From Nemertoderma westbladi (taxonomy: Eukaryota; Xenacoelomorpha; Nemertodermatida; Nemertodermatidae): a stretch of DNA of 56,758 bases. Under the pieces are notes generated by a model. That model was not told where the DNA came from, made no database searches, and was given only the letters and a program-made list of their open reading frames with translations. Position 1 is the first letter of the stretch, and each line of letters starts with the position of its first letter. The stretch lies in NCBI GenBank assembly GCA_032718475.1, contig JAUCBJ010001675.1, positions 1 to 56,758 of the forward strand, read 5' to 3'. Below are positions 30,690 through 42,542 of the stretch, in pieces. The position numbers and the translations under genes were made by a program.

Positions 30690-33600
30690 CCAACCCCCTT
30701 CGTCGTCCATTCCTCCAACCCCCTTCGTCGTCCATTCCTCCAACCCCCTTCGTCGTCCATTCCTCCAACCCCCTTCGTCGTCCATTCCACCAACCCCCTT
30801 CGTCGTCCTTTCCTCCAACCCCCTTCGTCGTCCTTTCCTCCAACCCCCTTTCGTCGTCCATTCCTCCAACCCCCTTTCGTCGTCCATTCCTCCAACCCCC
30901 TTCGTCGTCCTTTCCTCCAACCCCCTTCGTCGTCCTTTCCTCCAACCCCCTTCGTCGTCCATTCCTCCAACCCCCTTCGTCGTCCATTCCTCCAACCCCC
31001 TTCGTCGTCCATTCCTCCAACCCCCTTCGTCGTCCATTCCTCCAACCCCCTTCGTCGTCCATTCCTCCAACCCCCTTCGTCGTCCATTCCACCAACCCCC
31101 TTCGTCGTCCTTTCCTCCAACCCCCTTCGTCGTCCTTTCCTCCAACCCCCTTTCGTCGTCCATTCCTCCAACCCCCTTTCGTCGTCCATTCCTCCAACCC
31201 CCTTCGTCGTCCTTTCCTCCAACCCCCTTCGTCGTCCTTTCCTCCAACCCCCTTCGTCGTCCATTCCTCCAACCCCCTTCGTCGTCCATTCCTCCAACCC
31301 CCTTCGTCGTCCATTCCTCCAACCCCCTTCGTCGTCCATTCCTCCAACCCCCCTCGTCGTCCATTCCTCCAACCCCCTTTCGTCGTCCATTCCTCCAACC
31401 CCCTTCGTCGTCCTTTCCTCCAACCCCCTTTCGTCGTCCATTCCTCCAACCCCCTTTCGTCGTCCATTCCTCCAACCCCCTTCGTCGTCCTTTCCTCCAA
31501 CCCCCTTCGTCGTCCATTCCTCCAACCCCCTTCGTCGTCCATTCCTCCAACCCCCTTCGTCGTCCATTCCTCCAACCCCATTTCGTCGTCCATTCCTCCA
31601 ACCCCCTTCGTCGTCCTTTCCTCCAACCCCCTTCGTCGTCCTTTCCTCCAACCCCCTTCGTCGTCCATTCCTCCAACCCCCTTTCGTCGTCCATTCCTCC
31701 AACCCCATTTCGTCGTCCATTCCTCCAACCCCCTTCGTCGTCCTTTCCTCCAACCCCCTTCGTCGTCCTTTCCTCCAACCCCCTTCGTCGTCCATTCCTC
31801 CAACCCCCTTCGTCGTCCTTTCCTCCAACCCCCTTCGTCGTCCTTTCCTCCAACCCCCTTTCGTCGTCCATTCCTCCAACCCCCTTTCGTCGTCCATTCC
31901 TCCAACCCCCTTCGTCGTCCTTTCCTCCAACCCCCTTCGTCGTCCTTTCCTCCAACCCCCTTCGTCGTCCATTCCTCCAACCCCCTTCGTCGTCCATTCC
32001 TCCAACCCCCTTCGTCGTCCATTCCTCCAACCCCCTTCGTCGTCCATTCCTCCAACCCCCCTCGTCGTCCATTCCTCCAACCCCCTTTCGTCGTCCATTC
32101 CTCCAACCCCCTTCGTCGTCCTTTCCTCCAACCCCCTTTCGTCGTCCATTCCTCCAACCCCCTTTCGTCGTCCATTCCTCCAACCCCCTTCGTCGTCCTT
32201 TCCTCCAACCCCCTTCGTCGTCCATTCCTCCAACCCCCTTCGTCGTCCATTCCTCCAACCCCCTTCGTCGTCCATTCCTCCAACCCCATTTCGTCGTCCA
32301 TTCCTCCAACCCCCTTCGTCGTCCTTTCCTCCAACCCCCTTCGTCGTCCTTTCCTCCAACCCCCTTCGTCGTCCATTCCACCAACCCCCCTCGTCGTCCA
32401 TTCCTCCAACCCCCTTTCGTCGTCCATTCCTCCAACCCCCTTCGTCGTCCTTTCCTCCAACCCCCTTTCGTCGTCCATTCCTCCAACCCCCTTTCGTCGT
32501 CCATTCCTCCAACCCCCTTTCGTCGTCCATTCCTCCAACCCCCTTCGTCGTCCTTTCCTCCAACCCCCTTTCGTCGTCCATTCCTCCAACCCCCTTTCGT
32601 CGTCCATTCCTCCAACCCCCTTCGTCGTCCTTTCCTCCAACCCCCTTCGTCGTCCATTCCTCCAACCCCCTTCGTCGTCCATTCCTCCAACCCCCTTCGT
32701 CGTCCATTCCTCCAACCCCCTTCGTCGTCCATTCCTCCAACCCCCTTCGTCGTCCTTTCCTCCAACCCCCTTCGTCGTCCATTCCTCCAACCCCCTTTCG
32801 TCGTCCATTCCTCCAACCCCCTTCGTCGTCCATTCCTCCAACCCCCTTCGTCGTCCATTCCTCCAACCCCCTTCGTCGTCCATTCCTCCAACCCCCTTCT
32901 TCGTCCTTTCCTCCAACCCCCTTCGTCGTCCTTTCCTCCAACCCCCTTCGTCGTCCATTCCTCCAACCCCCTTCGTCGTCCATTCCTCCAACCCCCTTCG
33001 TCGTCCATTCCTCCAACCCCCTTCGTCGTCCATTCCTCCAACCCCCTTCGTCGTCCATTCCTCCAACCCCCTTCGTCGTCCATTCCTCCAACCCCCTTTC
33101 GTCGTCCATTCCTCCAACCCCCTTCGTCGTCCTTTCCTCCAACCCCCTTCGTCGTTCTTTCCTCCAACCCCCTTCGTCGTCCATTCCTCCAACCCCCTTC
33201 GTCGTATATTCCTCCAACCCCCTTCGTCGTCCTTTCCTCCAACCCCCTTCGTCGTCCATTCCTCCAACCCCCTTCGTCGTCCTTTCCTCCAACCCCCTTC
33301 TTCGTCCATTCCTCCAACCCCCTTCGTCGTCCATTCCTCCAACCCCCTTCGTCGTCCATTCCTCCAACCCCCTTCGTCGTCCTTTCCTCCAACCCCCTTC
33401 GTCGTCCTTTCCTCCAACCCCCTTCGTCGTCCATTCCTCCAACCCCCTTCGTCGTCCTTTCCTCCAACCCCCTTCGTCGTCCATTCCTCCAACCCCCTTC
33501 GTCGTCCATTCCTCCAACCCCCTTCGTCGTCCATTCCTCCAACCCCCTTCGTCGTCCATTCCTCCAACCCCCTTCGTCGTCCATTCCTCCAACCCCCCTC

Positions 33601-34555
33601 GTCGTCCATTCCTCCAACCCCCTTCGTCGTCCATTCCTCCAACCCCCTTCGTCGTCCTTTCCTCCAACCCCCTTCGTCGTCCATTCCTCCAACCCCCTTC
33701 GTCGTCCATTCCTCCAACCCCCTTCGTCGTCCATTCCTCCAACCCCCTTCGTCGTCCTTTCCTCCAACCCCCTTCGTCGTCCATTCCTCCAACCCCCTTC
33801 GTCGTCCATTCCTCCAACCCCCTTCGTCGTCCTTTCCTCCAACCCCCTTCGTCGTCCATTCCTCCAACCCCCTTCGTCGTCCATTCCTCCAACCCCCTTC
33901 GTCGTCCATTCCTCCAACCCCCTTCGTCGTCCATTCCTCCAACCCCCTTCGTCGTCCATTCCTCCAACCCCCCTCGTCGTCCATTCCTCCAACCCCCTTC
34001 GTCGTCCATTCCTCCAACCCCCTTTCGTCGTCCATTCCTCCAACCCCCTTCGTCGTCCATTCCTCCAACCCCCTTCGTCGTCCATTCCTCCAACCCCCTT
34101 CGTCGTCCATTCCTCCAACCCCCTTCGTCGTCCATTCCTCCAACCCCCTTCGTCGTCCTTTCCTCCAACCCCCTTCGTCGTCCTTTCCTCCAACCCCCTT
34201 CGTCGTCCATTCCACCAACCCCCTTCGTCGTCCATTCCTCCAACCCCCTTCGTCGTCCATTCCTCCAACCCCCTTCGTCGTCCATTCCTCCAACCCCCTT
34301 CGTCGTCCATTCCTCCAACCCCCTTCGTCGTCCTTTCCTCCAACCCCCTTCGTCGTCCTTTCCTCCAACCCCCTTTCGTCGTCCATTCCTCCAACCCCCT
34401 TTCGTCGTCCATTCCTCCAACCCCCTTCGTCGTCCTTTCCTCCAACCCCCTTCGTCGTCCATTCCTCCAACCCCCTTCGTCGTCCTTTCCTCCAACCCCC
34501 TTCGTCGTCCACTCCTCCAACCCCCTTCGTCGTCCATTCCTCCAACCCCCCTCCC
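30690..34555 (+). repeat. 26-bp pyrimidine-rich minisatellite, about 147 copies
   Basis: Unit CCTTCGTCGTCCATTCCTCC plus AACCCC (26 bp); variants carry CCTTT for CCATT, CACC for CTCC, TTTCG (27 bp) or CCTCG. About 81% pyrimidine on the + strand; the other strand has GGGGTTGGAGGAATGG per unit. 26 is not a multiple of 3, so each unit is read in all three phases, and because it has no stop in most of them, ORFs of about 1,300 residues appear in at least five frames. These are artefacts. Variant patterns recur at about 0.7 kb (for example 31349 and 32059), showing larger internal duplications. No gene overlaps. Confidence 0.95.
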
Positions 34556-34559
34556 ATTT

Positions 34560-35131
34560 TTTGAAGTGTGAGTGTGAGGACTTGATAAACGCAGATAATT
34601 AATATTATGAAATAAGGAATAATTAATAATAATAAAACAACACAACTTGAGTTTAGTTCACATAATATAAAACACAATAAAGATTACAATGCAATAATAT
34701 AGTAAATCCTATAGTAATACCTATCACCTAATGACATACACCAAGGCAACACAAGTTCAACTTCAAACCTTTTGTAAAGTTTAATTTATTGAATTTCCTT
34801 TCAAAAGAGACCAGCAATTTATCATGGAACATGTATGGAGCTGAGATATTAACAATAAAAGTGTAGAACATGTTTTATTTACCAATATATTTAGTAATAC
34901 ACTTTATCATTAAATGTAATGTTGCAAATGTTTATATTTAAGCACAAACAAGCTACTTGTTTCTATGACTACCTAACCGGCATTTTTCGTTATTAGGAGT
35001 CTAATATATGTTACGTTTGGTATAATGATAGCTCAAATATTATTCAATATCTTGTCCGGACAATAGGGGTTAGGTTTGAGTACATGATAATGATGGGAAT
35101 TAAGGGTCATAGTTTAAAAATCTAATAGTTT
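34560..35131. other. 3' flank of UGT copy 1, shared with copy 2
   Basis: AT-rich. The block around 34800-34920 (AGAGACCAGCAATTTATC, GAGATATTAACAATAAA, TGTAGAACAT, ACCAATATAT) matches 40480-40590 below UGT copy 2, and TTTGAGTACATGATAAT occurs at 35075 and 40902. The UGT duplication therefore included at least 0.4 kb of downstream DNA. Confidence 0.6.
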
Positions 35132-36766
35132 TTATTGTATTTTCGTCTTTCTTTTGTGGCACTTGTTTCGACAGAATCGACAGCAGTACAGAAGTAACGT
35201 AACGAACATTACAACTCCAATAAATACAAACAGCAACACGTCAATGAGAAAATATTGGAAGAAATTCAGATTGTGAGCAGCAGATCGAAGATGTTGTGAG
35301 CCATGCTGGATTACGTGTTCCGTCCAAAACGTAAATGTTTCTATTGGATGAACGGGTGTAGATTTCATCAGTTTCGACAAATATTGAGCATTTTTGGAAT
35401 ACGATTCATTCATAAGGACCATTTGGATTTTGTCGTAGAATTGTTCACCAGTCAATGTTTTCATGTGACTTATCAAACTGGCCATACCCCTTCGTTCTAA
35501 ATGAACCAAATTATATTCAGCATCAGGACCAATCAGGAAACTAAGTATCGGAACCCCGTTATAAATTCCCTCATAAAGACTGCTGAGACCGCCGTGTGTA
35601 ACAAACAATCTTGTCGCTGGATGACCTATTAAATCGTGTTGTGGGAGCCAATCAAGAAAGTGAACATTACTTGGTAAATCTTTCCTGTCGAATCCCTTGA
35701 TTGCACGACAAAAAACTTGCTGTTTCACCTTTGCAAATCCAAGCATCAACTCCTTTATAAATTCTTTAGGTAACGATTTCACAACAGATCCTACAGAAAA
35801 CACAATAATTCCATGCTCTTTAGAGGAGTCTATAATTTTCATAATACTATCAGGTAAGGGTTTTGGTTTACTCAATTTAAATCCTCCTATATATGCGACA
35901 TTTGGCATTGATGGTCTGGGATATTCGAAGATTAAATTTGTATAAATAAATGTGAACTCTGCCTGGGCGAAAGTATCAAACATGCTAACATTTGGCTGAA
36001 TGTCGAGTTCTTGTTTGATGGTGTCTCCAGCCCATAACAGTGCGTAATCTCTGAAGATACTTCCAGCAGAATAAACCAAGACATTAACGAATCGTTGAAG
36101 GAAACTCATCTTATCTGTAAATCCAGTTACTGATACAGGAACGTAGGATAAAGGTGAAGGAACATTGCCAATGTGATAAAATAGCGCGGGTTCCATCGGG
36201 AGCTGAGTGCCAGGAATAAAGTTAATGTAACGAATTCCCAACTTCTGTGCCATTAGATTACCACAACCGAAGGGCCCAATATTGATCACAGCCATATCCC
36301 ATTCCACTTGTTTTAGTTTGTCAAACATGTTATCATCAGTTAAGATGAGACGGCACATTTCCGAACTAACATCCATTAAATCTTTGAAAGTGCCAGATAA
36401 CATGATATCCACAGTAGATTTTTCTTGAACTTTATTGTCAAATAACGATGTAGCCAATTTCTCAGCACGTCTGTTTAAGTTGGTTTCCGTAGTACTATTA
36501 CCTCCGTATTTATAAAGCGTATAATTCGCATCATTTACTATTTTGAGAGCGTGTCCCGCAGTCATACCAACATTGTGACCTCGGGCAGCTAATGCTTTAG
36601 CCATTTCATGTCCCAATAGATACTGACTACGTCCAACTGTGGACACACCAGGAATCCATATTAAGATGTTGGAAGATAAATTACTTGGAATCAGGGTCAA
36701 AACTATAATCACTATACTTGTTAAACTTGTTTTAATCATTTTATTATTGAGTATAGTGATATGCAT
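35132..36766 (-). CDS. UDP-glucuronosyltransferase, copy 1
   Basis: A single-exon 544-residue protein of the usual UGT length. Order: signal peptide (hydrophobic run before NLSSNILIW), N-terminal acceptor domain with the catalytic-type His in ARGHNVG (H64), C-terminal UDP-sugar domain with WLPQHDLIGHPATRLFVTHG and SSLYEGIYNGVP (THGG at 390), one transmembrane helix (about 503-529) and a short basic tail ending KTKIQ, a KxKxx ER-retrieval form. UGTs transfer sugar from UDP-sugar to lipophilic acceptors in the ER lumen. The usual Asp-Gln pair after the signature reads Asp-Ala (D415-A416), which may change sugar choice. The shared MIKT (residue 10, at 36739) is the more likely start, since copy 2 also has it. 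Acceptor unknown. Confidence 0.88.
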   Translation of the reverse strand: MHITILNNKMIKTSLTSIVIIVLTLIPSNLSSNILIWIPGVSTVGRSQYLLGHEMAKALAARGHNVGMTAGHALKIVNDANYTLYKYGGNSTTETNLNRRAEKLATSLFDNKVQEKSTVDIMLSGTFKDLMDVSSEMCRLILTDDNMFDKLKQVEWDMAVINIGPFGCGNLMAQKLGIRYINFIPGTQLPMEPALFYHIGNVPSPLSYVPVSVTGFTDKMSFLQRFVNVLVYSAGSIFRDYALLWAGDTIKQELDIQPNVSMFDTFAQAEFTFIYTNLIFEYPRPSMPNVAYIGGFKLSKPKPLPDSIMKIIDSSKEHGIIVFSVGSVVKSLPKEFIKELMLGFAKVKQQVFCRAIKGFDRKDLPSNVHFLDWLPQHDLIGHPATRLFVTHGGLSSLYEGIYNGVPILSFLIGPDAEYNLVHLERRGMASLISHMKTLTGEQFYDKIQMVLMNESYSKNAQYLSKLMKSTPVHPIETFTFWTEHVIQHGSQHLRSAAHNLNFFQYFLIDVLLFVFIGVVMFVTLLLYCCRFCRNKCHKRKTKIQ

Positions 36767-36877
36767 CAGTTTCTTCTGTGGTAGTGATTTGTGACCTTTT
36801 AACTTCCATTCTGATACTCATTACTCCTCCCATATTTTTTGAAATACACCTACTCTACTCATTAATCCTTCCAAAGA

Positions 36878-37342
<465 letters not shown>

Positions 37343-37499
37343 GTAGTGGATTGCTCATATTGAATTATAACTGACACATGAGAGCAACATCCTGCCATGG
37401 ATCATCAACCAAATTAGCCAAGCTATCCTCTACTAGATCAGCAATAGTTATGACTATTTCTATTAACTTGTTTAGTAATGCTGTAAGATGTTGTTACAA

Positions 37500-37965
37500 T
37501 GTTCTTGTAGAGATCCAACCCCAGTGTTTTTTGAGAGACGTCCCAAGAAAGTCATATCGTCATCAGGCTATCCACCCTGCGTATTATCTCGATGAGTACG
37601 TCAAAGCCCCAGATTGCGCATAGGCTTGTCCTCATGACGAAAGCAATATCATTTGAAGCAGTAGGTGGCTCTGTTCCATTGTCAAACTTGGGGTGACCAA
37701 TGAGACACCTCCAATGTTGTCTATTGTCTGGTTGGAGATGTGTGTATATTGTACTTACAGTACAGACATTTCCTGAATTAACTGTCAAAATTTTGCTCTT
37801 CTTGATCTGACCAACATTAGAAGCAGCCTGTCCTAATGAGCTGCAGAGTCGTAGTCCAAGATCATCAGCAAAGTCTACATCAGTTAGGTACTTAACTACA
37901 TTTCTTCGACTTTTGGAGCCAGTGGGTGGTACATGGAGTTACCATAACCCCCATCATCATTATGA
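37500..37965 (-). pseudogene. LINE ORF2 fragment (family A) with FADD box
   Basis: On the minus strand one frame encodes DVDFADDLGLRLCSSLGQAA then KKSKILTVNSGN, the RT motif C and the segment after it, followed by a 78-residue frame (37788-37552) with THLQPDNRQHWRCLIGHPKF. Just downstream, TGACTTTCTTGGGACGTCTC matches the TGACTTTCTTGAGACGCATC block of the LINE ends at 22495 and 44330, so it is the same family. Frame breaks and stops throughout; inactive. Confidence 0.6.
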
Positions 37966-38215
37966 TGATCTAAGGACATATCCAGTGTCACACTGGATGA
38001 CTCACCATAAAACATTGAATGGATCTGTCACATTGCAGTTCATCTTAGATCACTTTGCAAACGTTTAAAAATACCTTGCGGAAAACGTGGAGTACTGAAT
38101 GCATAATGCCACCATCTGACTGATTCATGGCAGCATGAATATCAATCTAATCAATTAGTACCTGTATTAGGAGGGAAGAAGAAATGAGTGCCAGAATGAA
38201 ATTATAAAAGCCCCA

Positions 38216-40144
38216 ATTCAAAATTGTAGCTTTCAGTTACCTTATGGAATATTGTTGGTAAAAATAGTTAACATGACGAAAATTATTATCACAATTATGT
38301 ATGGCCAACAATTATTGTAATAGCTAATATACTGACATGGTTGAATGTCAATGGACCATGAACCACATATTTAAATATTTAGATTTTGTCTTTGTTTTCA
38401 ATATGGTATATGTAAAGATGTATTACCTCATTGGTATATAAATAAGTATATATGTATGATTCTAACACTGTACAACCTTTGTGTGAGTGATGGGGCTTGG
38501 TTGACCTTTGCCTTTGCACTTCAGAAAAGGTAAATATGATCCATCGATCTATATTATTTGTTTGGTGTAAATTGAACTTACAGGATGGGAACTACAGTCT
38601 AAAGTGTGAAACACATACCCAGGAAAGAAATACACTTTGATGTCAATTTGGGAAACAAATACATGGAAATGTAATTGGAAGATGTAACAGACGTTTCCAA
38701 AATGGTCATTTTATAACAGTTTAACATAATCAGCAGTTTCAGGAAATTCTCGAATGTATTTGGCTTTGTATAGGACCTTTTCAATCAATATATGGCAAAC
38801 ACAACTTCGTCACAACAAACATAATTTTATCCTTGGCAGACTCGACTAATGAACCTGCTATTAGGCTAGGTAAATCATGTTAAGTGTTCTGCCTGACTAT
38901 AAAACGATATTATAATATAAAGAAATGTTACATTGTATGATGATAGCATTATGCTTTAGATAGATAAATTTATTTATACATTAAGCAAAAACAATAACAA
39001 ATACTCCAAACAATGTACAGGTATTGTCCAACAAAACATATAGGATTACCCCTAAAGCTTTGCAGCTTATTTCCAAGGGGGTCCTTCATTTTATAATTTG
39101 ATATGTATTTTAATCGACAATGGAATTTATGTTACCCACTAGTTAAGTTCAGTGCTCTTCGGTTCCCATATTGAAAAACTCTTGAGAGACAAGATTCATT
39201 ATACAACAGGTGCACCAACACTAATTAAGGAAATTAAAATATCTTTCAGATTAAAACAACTAACTAACAAACAGCCTTCAAACCATTATTAAACTTCAAG
39301 AAGACATGGAGATATGTAGAAGATAATTTAAGAATGCACATGATATATTTGGTAATTGAAATTGGTAAGAAAAACAAAAACAACACCCAGTTGTTTTTGG
39401 AAGCCGATGCAGATTCCTAATGTACAAATAACATCGCCGATTTTACAATGATAGACCAAGATACAAGTTTATACGGCAGGTGGGAAGTTCTTATAGGGAA
39501 CAGGATAGGAGTTAGGCCCATTATATCGAAATTTTAGGAGTTATAATATATATTATAAATAAGTTTATAATATAATATCGCATATTTTAAATAAGCATAA
39601 AGTAAAACAAATGCAGACAATAACCCTACAGTTTAATTCTGTTACAAATCATGTTGCTCTACATCATTAAAGCCTTTTTTATATAAATATTTCCATCTTC
39701 GAATAAACTTACATACTCCAAAGTCGTAATCCAGCACTTTAAAATTTGCAATGCACGAGGAATTTTAAATTCCGAGCTTTAGGGAGTATCTGATTATAAG
39801 AGCACATCAAACGTAGACATGCTGCAGAACAATTTTATCGAACTCCTACCATCATAAGTTTTGCTCTACTAAATCCTACTGGAGAGCCACAGACACTTGT
39901 ATCTGTCGCTGATGCAGCGAGTGAACCACAAGTATTGGAGTGTTCTTCATTACATACATTGAACTCCACCATGACACTGGCTGTGATGCTATCCGGTCCT
40001 GATTAGAACAAATTCGACGGCATATTTTTAATTATATTTGGTACTATTTTTATTGTGCATCAATTTTTTAAATAATCTTATCTAATTTTGTGTGTTTAAT
40101 TTAACGATGTTCAGTTAATAAAGCATATAATTATTTATTATATT
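38216..40144. other. No gene recognised; possible LINE 3' tail and one weak exon
   Basis: Mostly AT-rich unique sequence. 38955-39090 on the minus strand (TGGAAATAAGCTGCAAAGC... then TATAAATAAATTTATCTATC) resembles a CR1/L2-type LINE 3' end with its short tail repeat. 40003-39847 on the minus strand is a possible terminal exon: TTCTAATCAG acceptor, then an open Cys-containing frame (ITASVMVEFNVCNEEHSNTC) to a stop; no family recognised. Confidence 0.35.
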
Positions 40145-40305
40145 TTGTCTATAAAATATTGCTCTTTTGAAGTTACTTAATTTGGCTTGTCGTCACTAAC
40201 TAACTACCCACGATTTAAGGCGCTGTAGTCTATAATCGTGCCTGACGACATTGAGTCGAACTGAGAATGGTTCAGTCAGTTTGAAGAGCAACGATGTGTA
40301 GGGAT
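40145..40305. mobile_element. Possible MITE-2 element, short form
   Basis: About 160 bp whose two ends match the ends of the 835-bp element at 29735-30570 (GCTCTTTTGAAGTT..GGCTTGTCGTCACT and GTCAGTTTGAAGAGCAACGA). It lies downstream of UGT copy 2, as the long form lies downstream of UGT copy 1, so it may have been present before the UGT duplication. Confidence 0.4.
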
Positions 40306-40922
40306 TACACGGCAAGATTACGATTTAAAATCCCATCCCAAGGCTGTGAAAGTTATCTGTCCGCTCTAGTTCTAATAAATAATTTTGCTATGTAAAACAT
40401 CTGCCTTTAAGATAAACAGTGTTATAGAAAAAGTGCTCAATGCGTTCTATGTGAAATATAACATAATTTCAAAAGCTTCTATAAGAGACCAACATTTTGG
40501 CACGTGGCTCAACTATGAAGATGAGATATTAACAATAAATCTGTAGAACACTCTATAGGTTCACCAATATATGTACTAACAAATTTTATCACTAACATAT
40601 TATTAATACAAAACTACAATATTTTAAAAATAACTGAATGAAATATAACCATTTCTAAGTGAAGTTCAGATATGCTTACATATTATTTTTGTTCCACAAG
40701 CTTTTTAATCACATCAATGATTAGTGGGTATGATTAAGAAATGGTAAAACTCCTAGGATGACAATTCATAAAACACTATTCACTCAAAAAAAGACATTAT
40801 TTCATCACCCCCAAATATTAATAGGAATTTGCAACAGTTGTACAATAATTTCTTCAACTATGTGATATCTTGCAGTGAGTAATTTAGGGTGGAACGTAAG
40901 GTTTGAGTACATGATAATATGT
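40306..40922. other. 3' flank of UGT copy 2
   Basis: AT-rich; 40470-40600 is homologous to 34790-34920 below copy 1. No ORF or RNA gene seen. Confidence 0.5.
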
Positions 40923-42542
40923 TTATTGTAGTTTCGTCTTTCTTTTGAGGAACTTGTTTCGACAGAATTTACAGCAGAACATAAGTAAAGTAGTGAATAT
41001 TACAAAACCAATAAGTACAAACAGCAACACGTCAATGAGAAAATATTGGAAGAAATTCAGATTGTGAGCAGCAGATCGAAGATGTTGTGAGCCATGCTGG
41101 ATTACGTGTTCTGTCCAAAACGTAAATGTTTCTATTGGATGAACGGGTGTAGATTTCATCACTTTTGACCAATATTGAGCATTTTTGGAATACGATTCAT
41201 TCATAAGGAGCATTTGGATTTTATCGTAGAACTGTTCACCAGTCAACGTTTTCATGTGCTTTACCACACTGGCCATACCCCTTCGTTCTAAATGAACCAA
41301 GTTAAATTCAGAGTCACCCCCAATTGGCAAGCAAAGCATCGGAACCCCGTTATAAATTCCCTCGTAGAGACTGCTGAGACCGCCGTGTGTAACAAACAAT
41401 CTTGTCGCTGGATGACCTATTAAATCGTGTTGTGGGAGCCAATCAAGAAAGTGAACATTACTTGGTAAATCTTTTCTGTCGAATCCCTTGATTGCACGAC
41501 AAAAAACTTGCTGTTTCACCTTTGCAAATCCAAGCATCAACTCCTTTATAAATTCTTTAGGTAACGATTTCAGTACAGATCCTATGGAAAACACAATAAT
41601 TCCGTGGTCTTTAGAACTGTCTATAATTTTCATGATACTATCAGGTAAGGGTTTGGGTTTACTCAATTTAAAACCTCCGATATTTGCGACATTTGGCATC
41701 GATGGTCTGGGATATTCGAAGATTGCATTTGTATAAATAAATGTGAACTCTGCCTGGGCAAATGTATCAAACATACTTACATTTGGTTGAATGTTGAGTT
41801 CTTGTTTGATGGTTTCTGCACCTGTTAAAAACAGATAATCCCTGAAGATGCATCCAGCAGTGTATGCCAGGACATTCACGAATCTTTGTATGAAACTCAT
41901 ATTATCGGTAAACCCTGTTATCGGTACTGGAACATAGGATAAAGGTGAAGGAACATTAGTGATGTGATAGAATAGTGCGGGTTCCATTGGTATCTGAGTG
42001 CCAGGCATAAAGTTAATATAACGAATCCCCAACTTCTGTGCCATCAAATGGCCACACCCGAATGGCATAATGTTGATCACAGACATATCCCAGGGCACTT
42101 GTGTAAGTTTTTCAAACATGGTATCATCAGTTAAGATGAGACGACACATTTCTGAACCAATACCCATTAAATTATTGAGATGGCCAGCTAACATAATCTC
42201 CATGGCCGATTTCTCTTGTACTATGTCATCAAATAATAATTTTGATACTTCCTCAGCACGTCTGTTTAAGTTGGTTTCCATAGTACCATTACCTCCATAT
42301 TTATAAAGCGTATAATTCACATCATCTAATGTTTTGAGAGCGTGTCCCACAATCATGCCAACATTGTGACCTCGGGCTGCTAATGCATTAGCCATTTCAT
42401 GTCCCAATAGATACTGACTACGTCCAACTGTTGATATACCCGGTATCCATATTAGGATGTTTGATGATAAATTACTTGGGATCAAGGTCAGAATTATAAT
42501 CCCTATTGTTATAATTGTTTTAATCATTTTATAATATTGCAA
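40923..42542 (-). CDS. UDP-glucuronosyltransferase, copy 2
   Basis: A single-exon 539-residue paralogue of the UGT 4.2 kb to the left, same strand. Signal peptide followed by NLSSNILIWIPG, catalytic-type His in ARGHNVG (H59), THGG at 385, a transmembrane helix near the C-terminus and a KTKLQ tail (KxKxx). After the signature it has GGDSEFN: the Asp is kept (D410) but Ser replaces the usual Gln. The N-terminal acceptor halves of the two copies differ at many positions, while the last 270 residues are nearly identical and long DNA stretches are unchanged (for example 41035-41110 versus 35245-35320), as expected from selection on the acceptor site or gene conversion. The MIKT start (42527) is preferred. 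Confidence 0.9.
   Translation of the reverse strand: MQYYKMIKTIITIGIIILTLIPSNLSSNILIWIPGISTVGRSQYLLGHEMANALAARGHNVGMIVGHALKTLDDVNYTLYKYGGNGTMETNLNRRAEEVSKLLFDDIVQEKSAMEIMLAGHLNNLMGIGSEMCRLILTDDTMFEKLTQVPWDMSVINIMPFGCGHLMAQKLGIRYINFMPGTQIPMEPALFYHITNVPSPLSYVPVPITGFTDNMSFIQRFVNVLAYTAGCIFRDYLFLTGAETIKQELNIQPNVSMFDTFAQAEFTFIYTNAIFEYPRPSMPNVANIGGFKLSKPKPLPDSIMKIIDSSKDHGIIVFSIGSVLKSLPKEFIKELMLGFAKVKQQVFCRAIKGFDRKDLPSNVHFLDWLPQHDLIGHPATRLFVTHGGLSSLYEGIYNGVPMLCLPIGGDSEFNLVHLERRGMASVVKHMKTLTGEQFYDKIQMLLMNESYSKNAQYWSKVMKSTPVHPIETFTFWTEHVIQHGSQHLRSAAHNLNFFQYFLIDVLLFVLIGFVIFTTLLMFCCKFCRNKFLKRKTKLQ

Noticed and set aside
30587-34677. Five overlapping ORFs of about 1,300 residues
   Set aside because: A 26-bp unit without stops is read in all phases; overlap of five frames rules out a real protein signal.
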